Both the position numbers and the translations under genes were made by a program. From positions 124,001-188,000 of the forward strand of contig NZ_PDLO01000005.1 in assembly GCF_002631205.1 (NCBI RefSeq): a stretch of 64,000 bases of DNA, in the 5' to 3' direction. The notes under the pieces are model-generated. The model did not search any database and was not told the DNA's origin. It was given only the letters and a program-made list of their open reading frames with translations. This document shows positions 1-8,600 of this stretch, piece by piece. The DNA comes from Neolewinella marina (GTDB lineage Bacteria > Bacteroidota > Bacteroidia > Chitinophagales > Saprospiraceae). Each line of letters opens with the position of its first letter. Position 1 is the stretch's first letter.

Positions 1-171
1 CTTCTGATTCAGAACAGGAATTAATACAAAACAATAAGGTAGACGAAACCAACAACATGTAAATGTATTTGCTCATGACCCGGGTGTTTTCTTCATTAAA
101 TGAGAAGGCGACTAATCAGATACCTTCCAGTTCAGCGGACTGCATATGTAATATAAGACTTTTCACGTATA

Positions 172-191
172 GCAACAAGAATTCTTGTTGC
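172..191. repeat. Perfect 20-bp palindrome
   Basis: GCAACAAGAATTCTTGTTGC reads the same on both strands and is followed on the plus strand by a T-rich run. It could be a terminator stem or a protein-binding site. No gene was recognised from 1 to 416, so its partner gene is unknown. Confidence 0.4.
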
Positions 192-329
192 AATTTTTCT
201 CATGCGCAGTAGACTCCTCTCGACCTGGTTTGGGCCTGTAGCGGTTTGAGCATTCACGGATTTCGGGCCGACCAAGCAAGAATACTAGGAAATACGCAAA
301 CTGCTGAAGGAGGCTTGACCGCACCTATG

Positions 330-354
330 CCGGTTTCATATAAAACCGGTTTTG
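330..354 (+). terminator. Possible intrinsic terminator
   Basis: A 7-bp stem (CCGGTTT / AAACCGG) closes a short AT-rich loop and is followed by TTTT. It would end a plus-strand transcript entering from the left edge. Evidence is structural only. Confidence 0.3.
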
Positions 355-416
355 GGTACTGATGCATTAAGGCGGCAGCATTTCAGTAAATACTGTCTCA
401 TCTACTGAGACCCGCC

Positions 417-533
417 CGGGGCATCTTCGCCGCCGGCGACGTGCGCAGCGGAGCCATGAACCGCGTGGCCAGCGCCGTGGGCGAGGGGGCCATGGCGATT
501 AAGTTCGTGCACGAGTATTTGGGGGGATTTTAG
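417..533 (+). pseudogene. C-terminal fragment of a thioredoxin reductase-like flavoenzyme
   Basis: Translation ending at the TAG at 531 gives GIFAAGDVRSGAMNRVASAV and then a further dozen or so residues. This is the FAD-binding C-terminal signature (GxFAAGDVR...RVASAVGEGA) of the thioredoxin reductase/FAD-dependent pyridine nucleotide oxidoreductase family. The frame has a stop at 387, so only about 38 residues remain of a protein normally 300 residues or longer. The NAD(P) domain and the redox-active site are absent. It is a gene remnant left by rearrangement next to the Rhs island. Family assignment is firm for so short a piece because the motif is distinctive; the precise enzyme is not determinable. 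Confidence 0.6.
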
Positions 534-815
534 GGGTGCCGCCGCGGGCTGCAGCGGAGCTCACCTATTGTTCTTTGCCCAGCGCGCTGTGACCGCCAGG
601 TGGATGTAGTCGATGCACAACAGGTGCCGCACCTTCACCCCGATGGCCGCCCTGTAGGTCTACTCCGCACGGCTTGACCTGTGCGCCTGGGGGGTTAGCG
701 TAGGTATGCTGCCAGCCAATTCTGCTTAGGTATATGGTGTTTTGTCAGTAGGATACTCTCCCCATAAAAAACGCCTGACACACTTTATGCAACACTTCCT
801 AATTGAGCGGAAAGG
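534..815. other. Intergenic stretch without recognised gene
   Basis: Between the reductase fragment and the first lipoprotein gene nothing convincing is seen. Minus-strand reading of about 560-650 gives a short open stretch that may be another gene scrap, but I cannot name its family. Confidence 0.3.
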
Positions 816-1412
816 CTATTTACATTTGGTTTTCAGATTAACTAGTTCTGGCATTAGATCGACTACATATGACTGCACCAATGACTCCCCTATTGACATA
901 GTCTCAATGGTTCTAATAGGTAGGTATTCAGGATTCAAAGTGACTATTTCTTCTTTCTCAATATTGCCGTTAACGCGTCTGACTTGCGTTTGGTAAACGA
1001 TACTATCTCTATTCATGGAAATAGTGCAGTTGCTTTCGCTTAAGCTGCCAAAGTGGTCCCAGTTTGGGCTGACTATGCACTCACCTTGTTTCAAAATCAG
1101 ATAAGGTATCCATTCAGATGTACCCAGAACGCTAACCTCTTTATACAATACATCGTTTTTAACTTTGAACCGTTCTTCCGATTCGGAGTGAACACATTTC
1201 TTTTCGGCGGATATTCTTTTCGTCGATAAAAGGAAACCAGACCTATTAACACGTTTGGTAGATAGTTTAAAGTCGACGATAGAATCATCACTACGTCTAA
1301 CCTCAACCGTCGTGATTACCATAAAATCTGTCGAAGAAGTCTCAGACAGGCACCCTAGTGTAAGCAGAGTCAGAAGCCCCACTATGACAGTTTTGCTAAT
1401 TTGATTTGACAT
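816..1412 (-). CDS. Small lipoprotein downstream of Rhs tip 1 (candidate immunity protein)
   Basis: Starting at the ATG at 1412, the protein (about 198 residues) opens with a short charged end, a hydrophobic stretch and LLTLGC, a lipobox with the Cys at about residue 21. It is therefore probably a lipidated periplasmic or surface protein. The rest has no domain I recognise. The start overlaps the last 17 bases of the upstream Rhs-type gene, so the two are translationally coupled. That position is typical of immunity genes behind Rhs/polymorphic toxin tips, and the same arrangement recurs at 2809-4612. A protective role is inferred from position only. The gene is AT-richer than most of the window, consistent with horizontal acquisition. 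Confidence 0.6.
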   Translation of the reverse strand: MSNQISKTVIVGLLTLLTLGCLSETSSTDFMVITTVEVRRSDDSIVDFKLSTKRVNRSGFLLSTKRISAEKKCVHSESEERFKVKNDVLYKEVSVLGTSEWIPYLILKQGECIVSPNWDHFGSLSESNCTISMNRDSIVYQTQVRRVNGNIEKEEIVTLNPEYLPIRTIETMSIGESLVQSYVVDLMPELVNLKTKCK

Positions 1413-2646
1413 GCTTACGTAGTTTAGCGTCAAGCTTTTTCTTAGCAGCAGACACTGGTCCGGCTCCTCTTATACTTGAAAGCTGTTTAATGAAAACGGA
1501 AAATCTTTTTTGCGAAGGAGCTCCGTTCAGATAATCCCTGTGATCATCAACCCCCAGCCAATTATTTTCTTGATGCTTGCTTTGAATACGCAAAGCGTCT
1601 TCTACACATCCGGACCTACACTGATCGGCAAAGTCCGTGGCAAATTGATCAAGATGGGTAAATGTTTCATGTCCCAGCGTAACCGCGACTTCATCGACAG
1701 ATTTATCTTTCGTCCCAATACGAACACTGAAATCTGCAGTTGTTCCATCTATCTGAGCAGGAAAAGTGCTACCTCCGCTGACGTTTGAGTCAAAGGTGTA
1801 GCTCAGGTCCGACTCTGCAAATCGGCCATTCTTCTCAAATGTGACATCGCCGATTGCGTCTCCCTCTTCTGCAAACTCGGATAAAAAATTGAAGCCTTCT
1901 TCTGTTTGAGCAAATGCCTGAAGGGCCTCTTGGGTGCCGGCATCAAGCTGGTTATAATCTACACGGTCATACTCGCCGGTTTCCTGATTATACTGAAACC
2001 AATTGAGGCGCTTTCCATCAGGATCGATATAAAGTATAGGGTTGTTAGCAACGTAAGCATAAGGGCTAACCGGTGCGTAATCAGAAGCAAGAGGGTCAAC
2101 TTGGCCCCAGTTGGCAATGGCCGGATCATACCACCTGGCCCCATAATCATACAAACCCAGCTCCTCATTTAGCTCCTTGCCATTATATCGGTAACGGTTT
2201 TCCCCTTCTTCAGCGCCCTGCGACCACACTCCGTCCATGGCCAGTCCGAATGGGTAATAGTGGTTTTCCTGGACGATGTCGCTGCTGTCCACCAGGCCGT
2301 CTTCACCCAAATCTCCAAACACAATCCGATTGTTCCCCAGCTGATCGGTGAGGTAGTAATAGTAGGTGGCCAGTCGAGGCTCGGTGCAAGGAACGGTATT
2401 GACCAGCAGTTCCGTGCCCTTTGGCACGGTCCATCCGATGCCCAAAGTTACCGTTTCCTGACCCAGAAAGCGGTAGTTCCCGCCGCCGGTCAGACTGGCA
2501 TCGGAACTCAAGTGCTCGGCGCGAAACGTTTCATCCATTCCCTGCAAGTTAGCGGTAGTTACGTGAAGCGTGGGCACGCACGGCGGAGCTAGGGTATCCA
2601 GGGGACGCGCGAAGCCTTGGGTGGGCTCGGTCGCTTTTCGCCCCAA
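1396..2646 (-). CDS. 5'-truncated Rhs core with zincin-like C-terminal tip (copy 1)
   Basis: The N-terminal half matches the RHS repeat-associated core: DxLGNNR, ENHYYPFGLAM, YRYNGKELxEELGLYDYGARWYDP, VDPLAxxY, SPYxYVANNPI and the closing DPDGKR. In these proteins the DPDG-type end of the core is followed by a variable tip. Here the tip is about 200 residues and carries TLGHETFTHLD, an HExxxH variant of a zinc-protease helix. The rest of a normal Rhs protein (secretion signal, YD-repeat barrel) is missing. The only starts are TTG at 2646 or GTG at 2577, so this is an orphan tip or a 5' fragment. A lipoprotein gene overlaps its 3' end. Toxin activity is an inference; it may be a silent cassette. 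Confidence 0.65.
   Translation of the reverse strand: MGRKATEPTQGFARPLDTLAPPCVPTLHVTTANLQGMDETFRAEHLSSDASLTGGGNYRFLGQETVTLGIGWTVPKGTELLVNTVPCTEPRLATYYYYLTDQLGNNRIVFGDLGEDGLVDSSDIVQENHYYPFGLAMDGVWSQGAEEGENRYRYNGKELNEELGLYDYGARWYDPAIANWGQVDPLASDYAPVSPYAYVANNPILYIDPDGKRLNWFQYNQETGEYDRVDYNQLDAGTQEALQAFAQTEEGFNFLSEFAEEGDAIGDVTFEKNGRFAESDLSYTFDSNVSGGSTFPAQIDGTTADFSVRIGTKDKSVDEVAVTLGHETFTHLDQFATDFADQCRSGCVEDALRIQSKHQENNWLGVDDHRDYLNGAPSQKRFSVFIKQLSSIRGAGPVSAAKKKLDAKLRKHVKSN
2060..2617. repeat. Direct repeat, copy 1 of Rhs core segment
   Basis: This segment, which encodes the Rhs core end and its immediate 5' flank, is nearly identical at base level to about 4095-4651. Identity stops just past the DPDG core end, where the two tips diverge. 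The pair could recombine, swapping tips. Confidence 0.8.
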
Positions 2647-2750
2647 ACTAGCCCTCTTCAGGACCGCGAAAGGGGCAAGCGGATTAACCGCTGGGCCCCT
2701 TCTGCGTTCAGAAAAAACGGGACAGCCCCCCGACTAATGATTACCGATGA

Positions 2751-2820
2751 AGCGCCCAATACTCGCGCCACGTCCATCCCGCCTTAAAGCGGCCCGGCGT
2801 GGCGCTACTCATTGGGCGCT
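2751..2820. repeat. Long imperfect inverted repeat
   Basis: Outer arms AGCGCCCAAT (2751-2760) and ATTGGGCGCT (2811-2820) pair perfectly. Inner arms GCGCCACG (2765-2772) and CGTGGCGC (2798-2805) also pair perfectly. The structure contains the stop codon of the lipoprotein gene 2809-3399 and could terminate its transcript. Such a long stem at a cassette junction could also mark a rearrangement site. Confidence 0.55.
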
Positions 2821-3399
2821 AGGTAGATAAAGACTACTGTCAACAATCTCCGTTGTTTTAATCCAGTCCACTCTTCCCCCGGTATCGGAAAATTTAATCA
2901 TAAATTCTTTAGCTTTCCCGAAAAGTAGCATAGGTCCTTCACTTTCTACTAGCTGTTTCCTGCTAACGAGAGCTGCATAAACGTGTCCATTTTGAAAATC
3001 TGAAAAGAAAATTGTGTACAGACAACTGTCCAAATTTATAGGTTTAAGAAAGGTAAATTTGCCGATATCATGTTCCCAAGGATCATCGTATTGGTGCTGT
3101 AAATTGTAGACATATTGCTCTTCGCAACTATTACCCTTGTAAATTTCATTTACAATATTGAGGTAATCTATACTATCACAATCGATTAGGGCACTAAAGC
3201 CCATGTATGCAGGCCATATTATACGATCTGACAAACATATATCCACACTAGTGAGAGCGGGTTCATCATTTTGAAGCAACTTGACAATTTCTGCCTTAGA
3301 TACTGCAGAGGCCGAGCTTTTGTCAAATTGGCCTCGGTCAGCGTCACGGCACTGGAAAATCGAAAGTACTCCAAACACTAAGAGAAAAGTTACCTGCAT
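2809..3399 (-). CDS. Small lipoprotein downstream of Rhs tip 2 (candidate immunity protein)
   Basis: The ATG at 3399 gives a 196-residue protein that begins with a hydrophobic segment ending SIFQC, a plausible lipobox (Cys about residue 17). The start lies one base after the stop of the Rhs-type gene 3401-4612, so the pair is an operon. An upstream start at 3522 would overlap the Rhs gene heavily and would lack a signal at its N-terminus; it is rejected. No known domain is recognised in the body. By position and by analogy with 816-1412 it may neutralise the tip encoded upstream, but no sequence motif shows this. The two lipoproteins show no clear similarity to each other, as expected if each matches a different tip. 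Confidence 0.6.
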   Translation of the reverse strand: MQVTFLLVFGVLSIFQCRDADRGQFDKSSASAVSKAEIVKLLQNDEPALTSVDICLSDRIIWPAYMGFSALIDCDSIDYLNIVNEIYKGNSCEEQYVYNLQHQYDDPWEHDIGKFTFLKPINLDSCLYTIFFSDFQNGHVYAALVSRKQLVESEGPMLLFGKAKEFMIKFSDTGGRVDWIKTTEIVDSSLYLPSAQ

Positions 3400-3400
3400 C

Positions 3401-4612
3401 TTAATAACCACGATATATCTTTTTGCGGGCAGGACTCTCTCGACCAATGCGTATATCGTAGATATGATAGGGATTATATTTTGATGTATAGTAATTAACT
3501 CGTAATCTAAATCCGAGCTCACCTCTTATCTTGTTCATAAAGCTTACGGTTCTGCCCGGGCGATAATCAGAGGATCCGTCAGATTTGTGAAGAAAGTCAC
3601 TATATCCACCCCCGGCATGTTTCGCACCAGTACGAGTATGGACAAGCTCATGGAGAAATCGCATTCCTCCAGATACGTTCAGCGGTTCTAAGCCAACATC
3701 CACACCGCTTTTTCGGTAACTCTCGACTTCGTCGAAATTCATCTGTACCTCATTTGTTCCCGGTATCACTCCAGTATTTGCATCAGGATTTTCCTCGCTT
3801 CTGTATGCGTTGACAACTGTGACGACTTCCTCATCGTCAATAACATTCTGTACGAACTCAGCGGCAGTCTTGCTACCACCCCCTTCATCTGTTTTATCCC
3901 CTAGTTGTAGTTCTGTTCCCGCTATGCTGACGCCGCGTCCAGTAATGGAAGCTACATCCACCAAAAATCTCACCAAGTTCACTCTAGCATTCTCATCGTA
4001 ATTGCCGCTTTCATCCTTTTTGAGAAATTCTGAAATATCAATTCGCATACCATCCGGATCAACAAAGTTGATCGGATTGTTAGCAACGTAATTATATGGG
4101 GACATTGAGGCATAACTATCCGCTAATGGATCGACCGTAGTCCATCTAGAAATCGCCGGATCATACCACCTAGCCCCGTAGTCATATAGTCCCAGTTCCT
4201 CGATGAGCTCCTTGCCATTATAGCGGTAACGGTTTTCCCCATCTTTTGCGCCCTGCGACCACGCTCCGTCCATGGCCAGTCCGAATGGGTAATAGTGGTT
4301 TTCATGGACGATGTCGCTGCTGTCCACCAGGCCATCATCACCCAAATCTCCAAACACAACCCGATTATTTCCCAAATGATCGGTGATGTAGTAATAGTAG
4401 GTGGCTAGTCGAGGCTCGGTGCAGGGAACGGTATTGACCAGCAGTTCCGTGCCCTTTGGTACGGTCCATCCAATGCCCAAAGTTACCGTTTCCTGCCCCA
4501 GAAAGCGGTAGTTCCCGCCGCTGGTCAGACTAGCATCGGAACTCAGGTGCTCGGCGCGAAACGTTTCATCCATTCCCTGCAAGTTAGCGGTAGTCAGGTG
4601 AAGCGTGGGCAC
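3401..4612 (-). CDS. 5'-truncated Rhs core with HExxH tip (copy 2)
   Basis: The first roughly 185 residues repeat the Rhs core of 1396-2646 almost word for word (LGNNR, YYPFGLAMDG, YRYNGKEL, DYGARWYDPAI, YNYVANNPINFVDPDG). The tip after DPDGMR is unrelated to the first one and contains FLHELVHTR, a canonical HExxH zinc-protease motif. A downstream His-rich stretch (GAKHAGGGYSDFLH) could supply further ligands. The start is a GTG; the frame is closed by a TGA about 60 bases upstream, so no full-length Rhs is encoded. Metalloprotease activity is predicted from the motif only. It is followed immediately by a lipoprotein gene. Confidence 0.65.
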   Translation of the reverse strand: MPTLHLTTANLQGMDETFRAEHLSSDASLTSGGNYRFLGQETVTLGIGWTVPKGTELLVNTVPCTEPRLATYYYYITDHLGNNRVVFGDLGDDGLVDSSDIVHENHYYPFGLAMDGAWSQGAKDGENRYRYNGKELIEELGLYDYGARWYDPAISRWTTVDPLADSYASMSPYNYVANNPINFVDPDGMRIDISEFLKKDESGNYDENARVNLVRFLVDVASITGRGVSIAGTELQLGDKTDEGGGSKTAAEFVQNVIDDEEVVTVVNAYRSEENPDANTGVIPGTNEVQMNFDEVESYRKSGVDVGLEPLNVSGGMRFLHELVHTRTGAKHAGGGYSDFLHKSDGSSDYRPGRTVSFMNKIRGELGFRLRVNYYTSKYNPYHIYDIRIGRESPARKKIYRGY

Positions 4613-4651
4613 GCACGGCGGAGCTAGGCTAGCCGGGGGACGCGCGAAGCC
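4095..4651. repeat. Direct repeat, copy 2 of Rhs core segment
   Basis: Second copy of the repeat described at 2060-2617. Similarity ends near GGGACGCGCGAAGCC at 4637-4651, just before the 208-bp tandem array. Confidence 0.8.
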
Positions 4652-4682
4652 GAGGGCTGGCTTCCCTCACTCCGGCCGTGGA

Positions 4683-5440
4683 GGATACAGGTGGTGATTT
4701 GGGAGATTTTTACCTCCACTTCCCTACGGCGTGTGATAGCATCCGGTACTGATTGCTACGCCGGGCCACAGGCCCGACAGCCCGCTCCGGGACCCTCTGC
4801 GCCTCAGTGGTTTCCTTCGGCCTACATCGGTGATGTCCGGGACCCTCGGAGGTCGTGCGGCTGCGCCGGGCGACGCTCCGAGGTCCTAGAGGACACCCGT
4901 CGTGATTTGGGAGATTTTTACCTCCTCTTCCCTACGGCGTGTGATAGCAGCCGGTACTGATTGCTACGCCGGGCCACAGGCCCGACGGCCCAATCCGTGA
5001 CCCTCGGTGTCTCAGTGGTTTGTTCTGGCCGATAGCGGTGATGTCCGGGACCCTCGGAGGTCGTGCGGCTGCGCCGGGCGACACTCCGAGGTGCTGGAGG
5101 ACACCCATCGTGATTTGGGAGATGTCTACCTCCACTTCGCTACGGCGCGTGATAGCACCCGGTACTGATTGCTACGCCGGGCCACAGGCCCGACGGCCCG
5201 CTCCGGGACCCTCTGCGCCTCGGTGGTTTCCTTCGGCGTTACGCGGTGATGTCCGGGACCCTCAGAGGTCGAGCGGCTGCGCCGGACGACGCTTCAAGGA
5301 CTTGGAGGACACCCGTCGTGATTTGGGAGATTTTTACCTCCACTTCGCTACGGCGTGTGATAGCATCCGGTACTGATTGCTACGCCGGGCCACAGGCCCG
5401 ACGGCCCGCTCCGGGACCCGCGGAGGTCGTGCAGCTGTGA
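4683..5440. repeat. 208-bp tandem repeat array, about 3.6 copies
   Basis: The word GTGATTT that opens each unit falls at 4694, 4902, 5110 and 5318, an exact 208-base spacing. The units differ by scattered substitutions and keep constant length. Each contains a GC-rich core, GGGCCACAGGCCCGAC, that also occurs near 48806 and in the 86-bp array near 50421-50680. Short open frames inside it are by-products of base composition. No CRISPR-like spacer structure is present because the whole unit repeats. Confidence 0.9.
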
Positions 5441-5445
5441 TAATG

Positions 5446-5500
5446 AGGGGAGAAGTGACGATCACGAGGATGATGTCGCGCAGGCGGTCCGGCTCCTCGC
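5446..5500 (-). pseudogene. Fragment resembling the small membrane protein gene at 10967-11236
   Basis: Read on the minus strand this segment encodes EEPDRLRDIILVIVTSPL. The protein encoded at 10967-11236 has EEPDRLRDIIVVIVTYPL, and the DNA of the two is also closely similar. Only this central piece is present here, without the C-terminal membrane helix, so it looks like a remnant of a duplicated copy. Confidence 0.5.
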
Positions 5501-5563
5501 GGGCGCGGGCGGCCGCTTGTGCAACCTCCCGGGTGGGTGGCCAAGCGTGGGAATAAAACAAAG

Positions 5564-5589
5564 AAAGGCCGGTATTGCTACCGGCCTTT
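5564..5589 (-). terminator. Intrinsic terminator of the adhesin gene
   Basis: A perfect 11-bp stem (AAAGGCCGGTA / TACCGGCCTTT) with a 4-base loop lies 23 bases past the stop of the minus-strand adhesin gene. On that strand it is followed by a T-rich tract. Confidence 0.8.
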
Positions 5590-5611
5590 CCTGGGGAATG
5601 GTGTCGATTGG

Positions 5612-8600
5612 TTAACGTGATTTGACCACCCTGGTATTTGCCTGGAAGCCGTTGCCGGTTACCTGAAGGACATACACACCGACGGCAAGTTGCTGCACGT
5701 CAAGGTCCACGGCGGTAAGGCCTTCCCTGAGCGCTAATGTCCTGGTCAGGATAACCCGACCCTGCATATCCACAAGTTCTAAATGGGCGCTCGTGGCGGT
5801 CAGAGCCGTTACCGCCACGGCTATGTTTGCCGTAAACGGGTTCGGGTAGGCCTGCAGTTGCAGGTGATTCACGCTACCTTTCGACGCTACGGCAACTACG
5901 TCGCTGTACGATTCTGCTCCGTCAAAATCCACCTGCTTCAGGCGGTAGTAGGCGGTGCCCGCGAGCGGCGACTTATCGACGTAGGTGTATTCGACGGGTA
6001 CCCGGCTGTTCCCTTGTCCCTGCACCGTTCCAAGGGCCGTAAACCTGCGTCCGTCACTGCTGCGCTCAACGATAAACCTGTCGTTGTCCTCTTCAGAGAT
6101 TGTTACCCACCTCAGGGTTACGCCAGTCTTTTCTACCGCAGCGGTGAAGTAAAGTAGTTCAACCGGGAGCGCTGCGCCCGATGGCTCTTCACCGTAGGCG
6201 GTCAACGTAATCGGCGAATCAGTGACAACATTGAAATTATCCGTTGTTCTTATCGTAAAGCTGTGAAACCCTGCTACCGGAGTTGCACCAGACTTAACCA
6301 CGATATTTCCGTTCGAAAGAATTTCGGCCCACGAGGGCAGGGTACCCGAAAGCAGGCTTGCCGCTACAATACCTCCGTCATTGTCCGACCCCGTAGCCAG
6401 GACGTCTCCACTCTTGTACTGGGTAGAATATTTAGGCGCCGCCACGAGGTACTCCGCTGAACAGTTTATGGTAATCTGCACATTGCTCGATGAAGTCGTA
6501 TTGGTCCCACCACAGTTATTTGCAATCGTCCAGGTAAGCGTGTGCACCCCGGATGGCAGACCGGTCAGAGTTGCTTTGGGATCGTTGATGTTTGAGAAGG
6601 AAGCGCCGGCGGGCGTTCCGCCCACTATGGACCAACTTCCCACACCGGGAGAAGCATAGTTGGCATTAAGCTGCACCGGCCCGCAAACGGTTTGCGCGGA
6701 TCCGGCATTGGCGGCTGGTGCGGTCGCGGTTGCTGTTGCCGTAACTGCCGTCTCGAGCCGTGTCGGAGATGTGAAACACCCTCCGGATACTTCCGCATAG
6801 AACGTGCGGTCATTAAGGGCAGTAGCCCCCGTAATACCATAGGAGGTTGTTCGGGATACGACTCCTCCCGTTCCGGTAAAGCTGGTTCCGATGGCTACCC
6901 CGTTGCTGTTGCGAATGGTGTAGGTGTAGCCGGCGTTTGCCTGCGTTGCTACGCTTATCGTAACCACGTCGCCGGGACAGGGAGCAGGTTTGTCGATGGT
7001 TACTGCCCGGTTCAGCGCGGGTCCTTCCGTGACGGTTACGGTAGCCGTAACCGTGGTTTCGGATGCGCAGCTGCCAGCGCTTGTTTTAATCAGCAGACCG
7101 TAGGTAGTGGTAGCATTCACTTTCAATCCACTGGCCAGCGTAATGGCGGCGGTACTGCTGGCGGTCACCTCGGCTCCCACCAGCGCTTTAGTATGCTTGT
7201 TGATCAACTGGTATACGTAGCCAGCAGTTGGGCCATTCACCGTCAAATTGGTGGTCACCTGTGAGCAGCCCGAGGTCGTACTGGCGACCAGGGACGTTGG
7301 TTGCACCGGTGCAGCGGACACCGTGACGCTCTTGTTACCGCCAATACCCGTGGTGACGCAATCGCTGCCTACGTCAGTAGCCCGGACGGACAGGGTAGTA
7401 GTCGAGCCCGTTAGCAGGTCGCTGGTCAGGGTAATCGCTCCACCCGTTCCGATTACCGAAGCTCCGGTTGGCGTACCGTTGTTCGTAATTCTGTAGGCAA
7501 CGCCCCTTTCAGAACCGGAAAGGGTCACTGAGACCGTGCTGTTATAGCAAACTGAAGCGCGGTTCAGGGTAGTGGTAAAAGCATTTGACGGAGCCCTGCA
7601 TTGTACGACGGTAGAAACTGATTTACTTGGGCAACCTCCGCCGGTGGTGAAGGTGGCCGTGATCACGGCCCCCGTATAGATCTCCAGCGGACTGATCCCC
7701 TTCAGCTCCCACACGCCGGATTCGGTGGTGAAAACCGGGGCAAACCTGGTTCCGTTGATGTCCACGTTTACACTATACGTAGTAGTGGCGTTACTCGCCG
7801 GGGCGGTGCCACTGATAGTGACCAGCTGCGCACCACCATCAGGTTCAGTGACGGAAGCTATGGTGAAGGTGGCGCTAGGAGGCAAAGTAGCCGTCGCGGT
7901 AGCGGTGACCGACGCGGACATTACGCTGGTCGCTCTGTTTACTGCTTTCGCCCGGGCAGTCACGGGTGTTCCAGGATTAATACCGGTGCCACTGTTTAAA
8001 GAAATTACATCTACCGTCCATACACCCACCGAAGAGGTGGTAGCGGTAAGGTTCGTTGATGTATTATTGGTAAAGATGGTCACTACGCTCCCTGCCTCGG
8101 CCGTCCCGGACAACGTTTTAATGTTCCCGCAGTAAGGGCCTTCATTAATGACCGGCGCGGCGGTGATTGCCTTCACGGTGGCAATGTTTGATGCCGCAGA
8201 CATGAACAAGCCACCTGCGTTACAGGAAGGAGCTTCTACCCGGACGTTGATCACATCGTTGGGGGACAACTGAATACCAGAAGTGTTTATCGTCCAGTTG
8301 TTTACCACGGGGTTCGTACCGGTCTGGGTAAATGTACTTGTCCGATAAGTAGTTTGCACAGCATTAACCAACAGGATAACGCTAACCTCAGTACCTACTG
8401 ACGCGATGGTTCCCGAAACGGAAGCCAACTGAGCGGGCAACTCAGAAAGCGTATTGTACACTATTCCATTCGTTCCGGTAGCGCTTGCGATTGTTGCGGT
8501 GTTGCTATTGACGGGCGAGGTGTTGCCCTGGCTATAGCAAAGCTGATTAGATCGTATGGATTCGCAACCAATGGCATTGTTGGAAGCATCCAGGGGAGTC

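Noticed and set aside
4683..5440. Possible CRISPR array
   Set aside because: The whole 208-bp unit repeats; there are no short repeats separated by unique spacers and no cas genes.
1..5600. Insertion sequence or prophage
   Set aside because: The area has repeats and gene fragments, but no transposase, integrase or terminal inverted repeats with target duplications could be identified.
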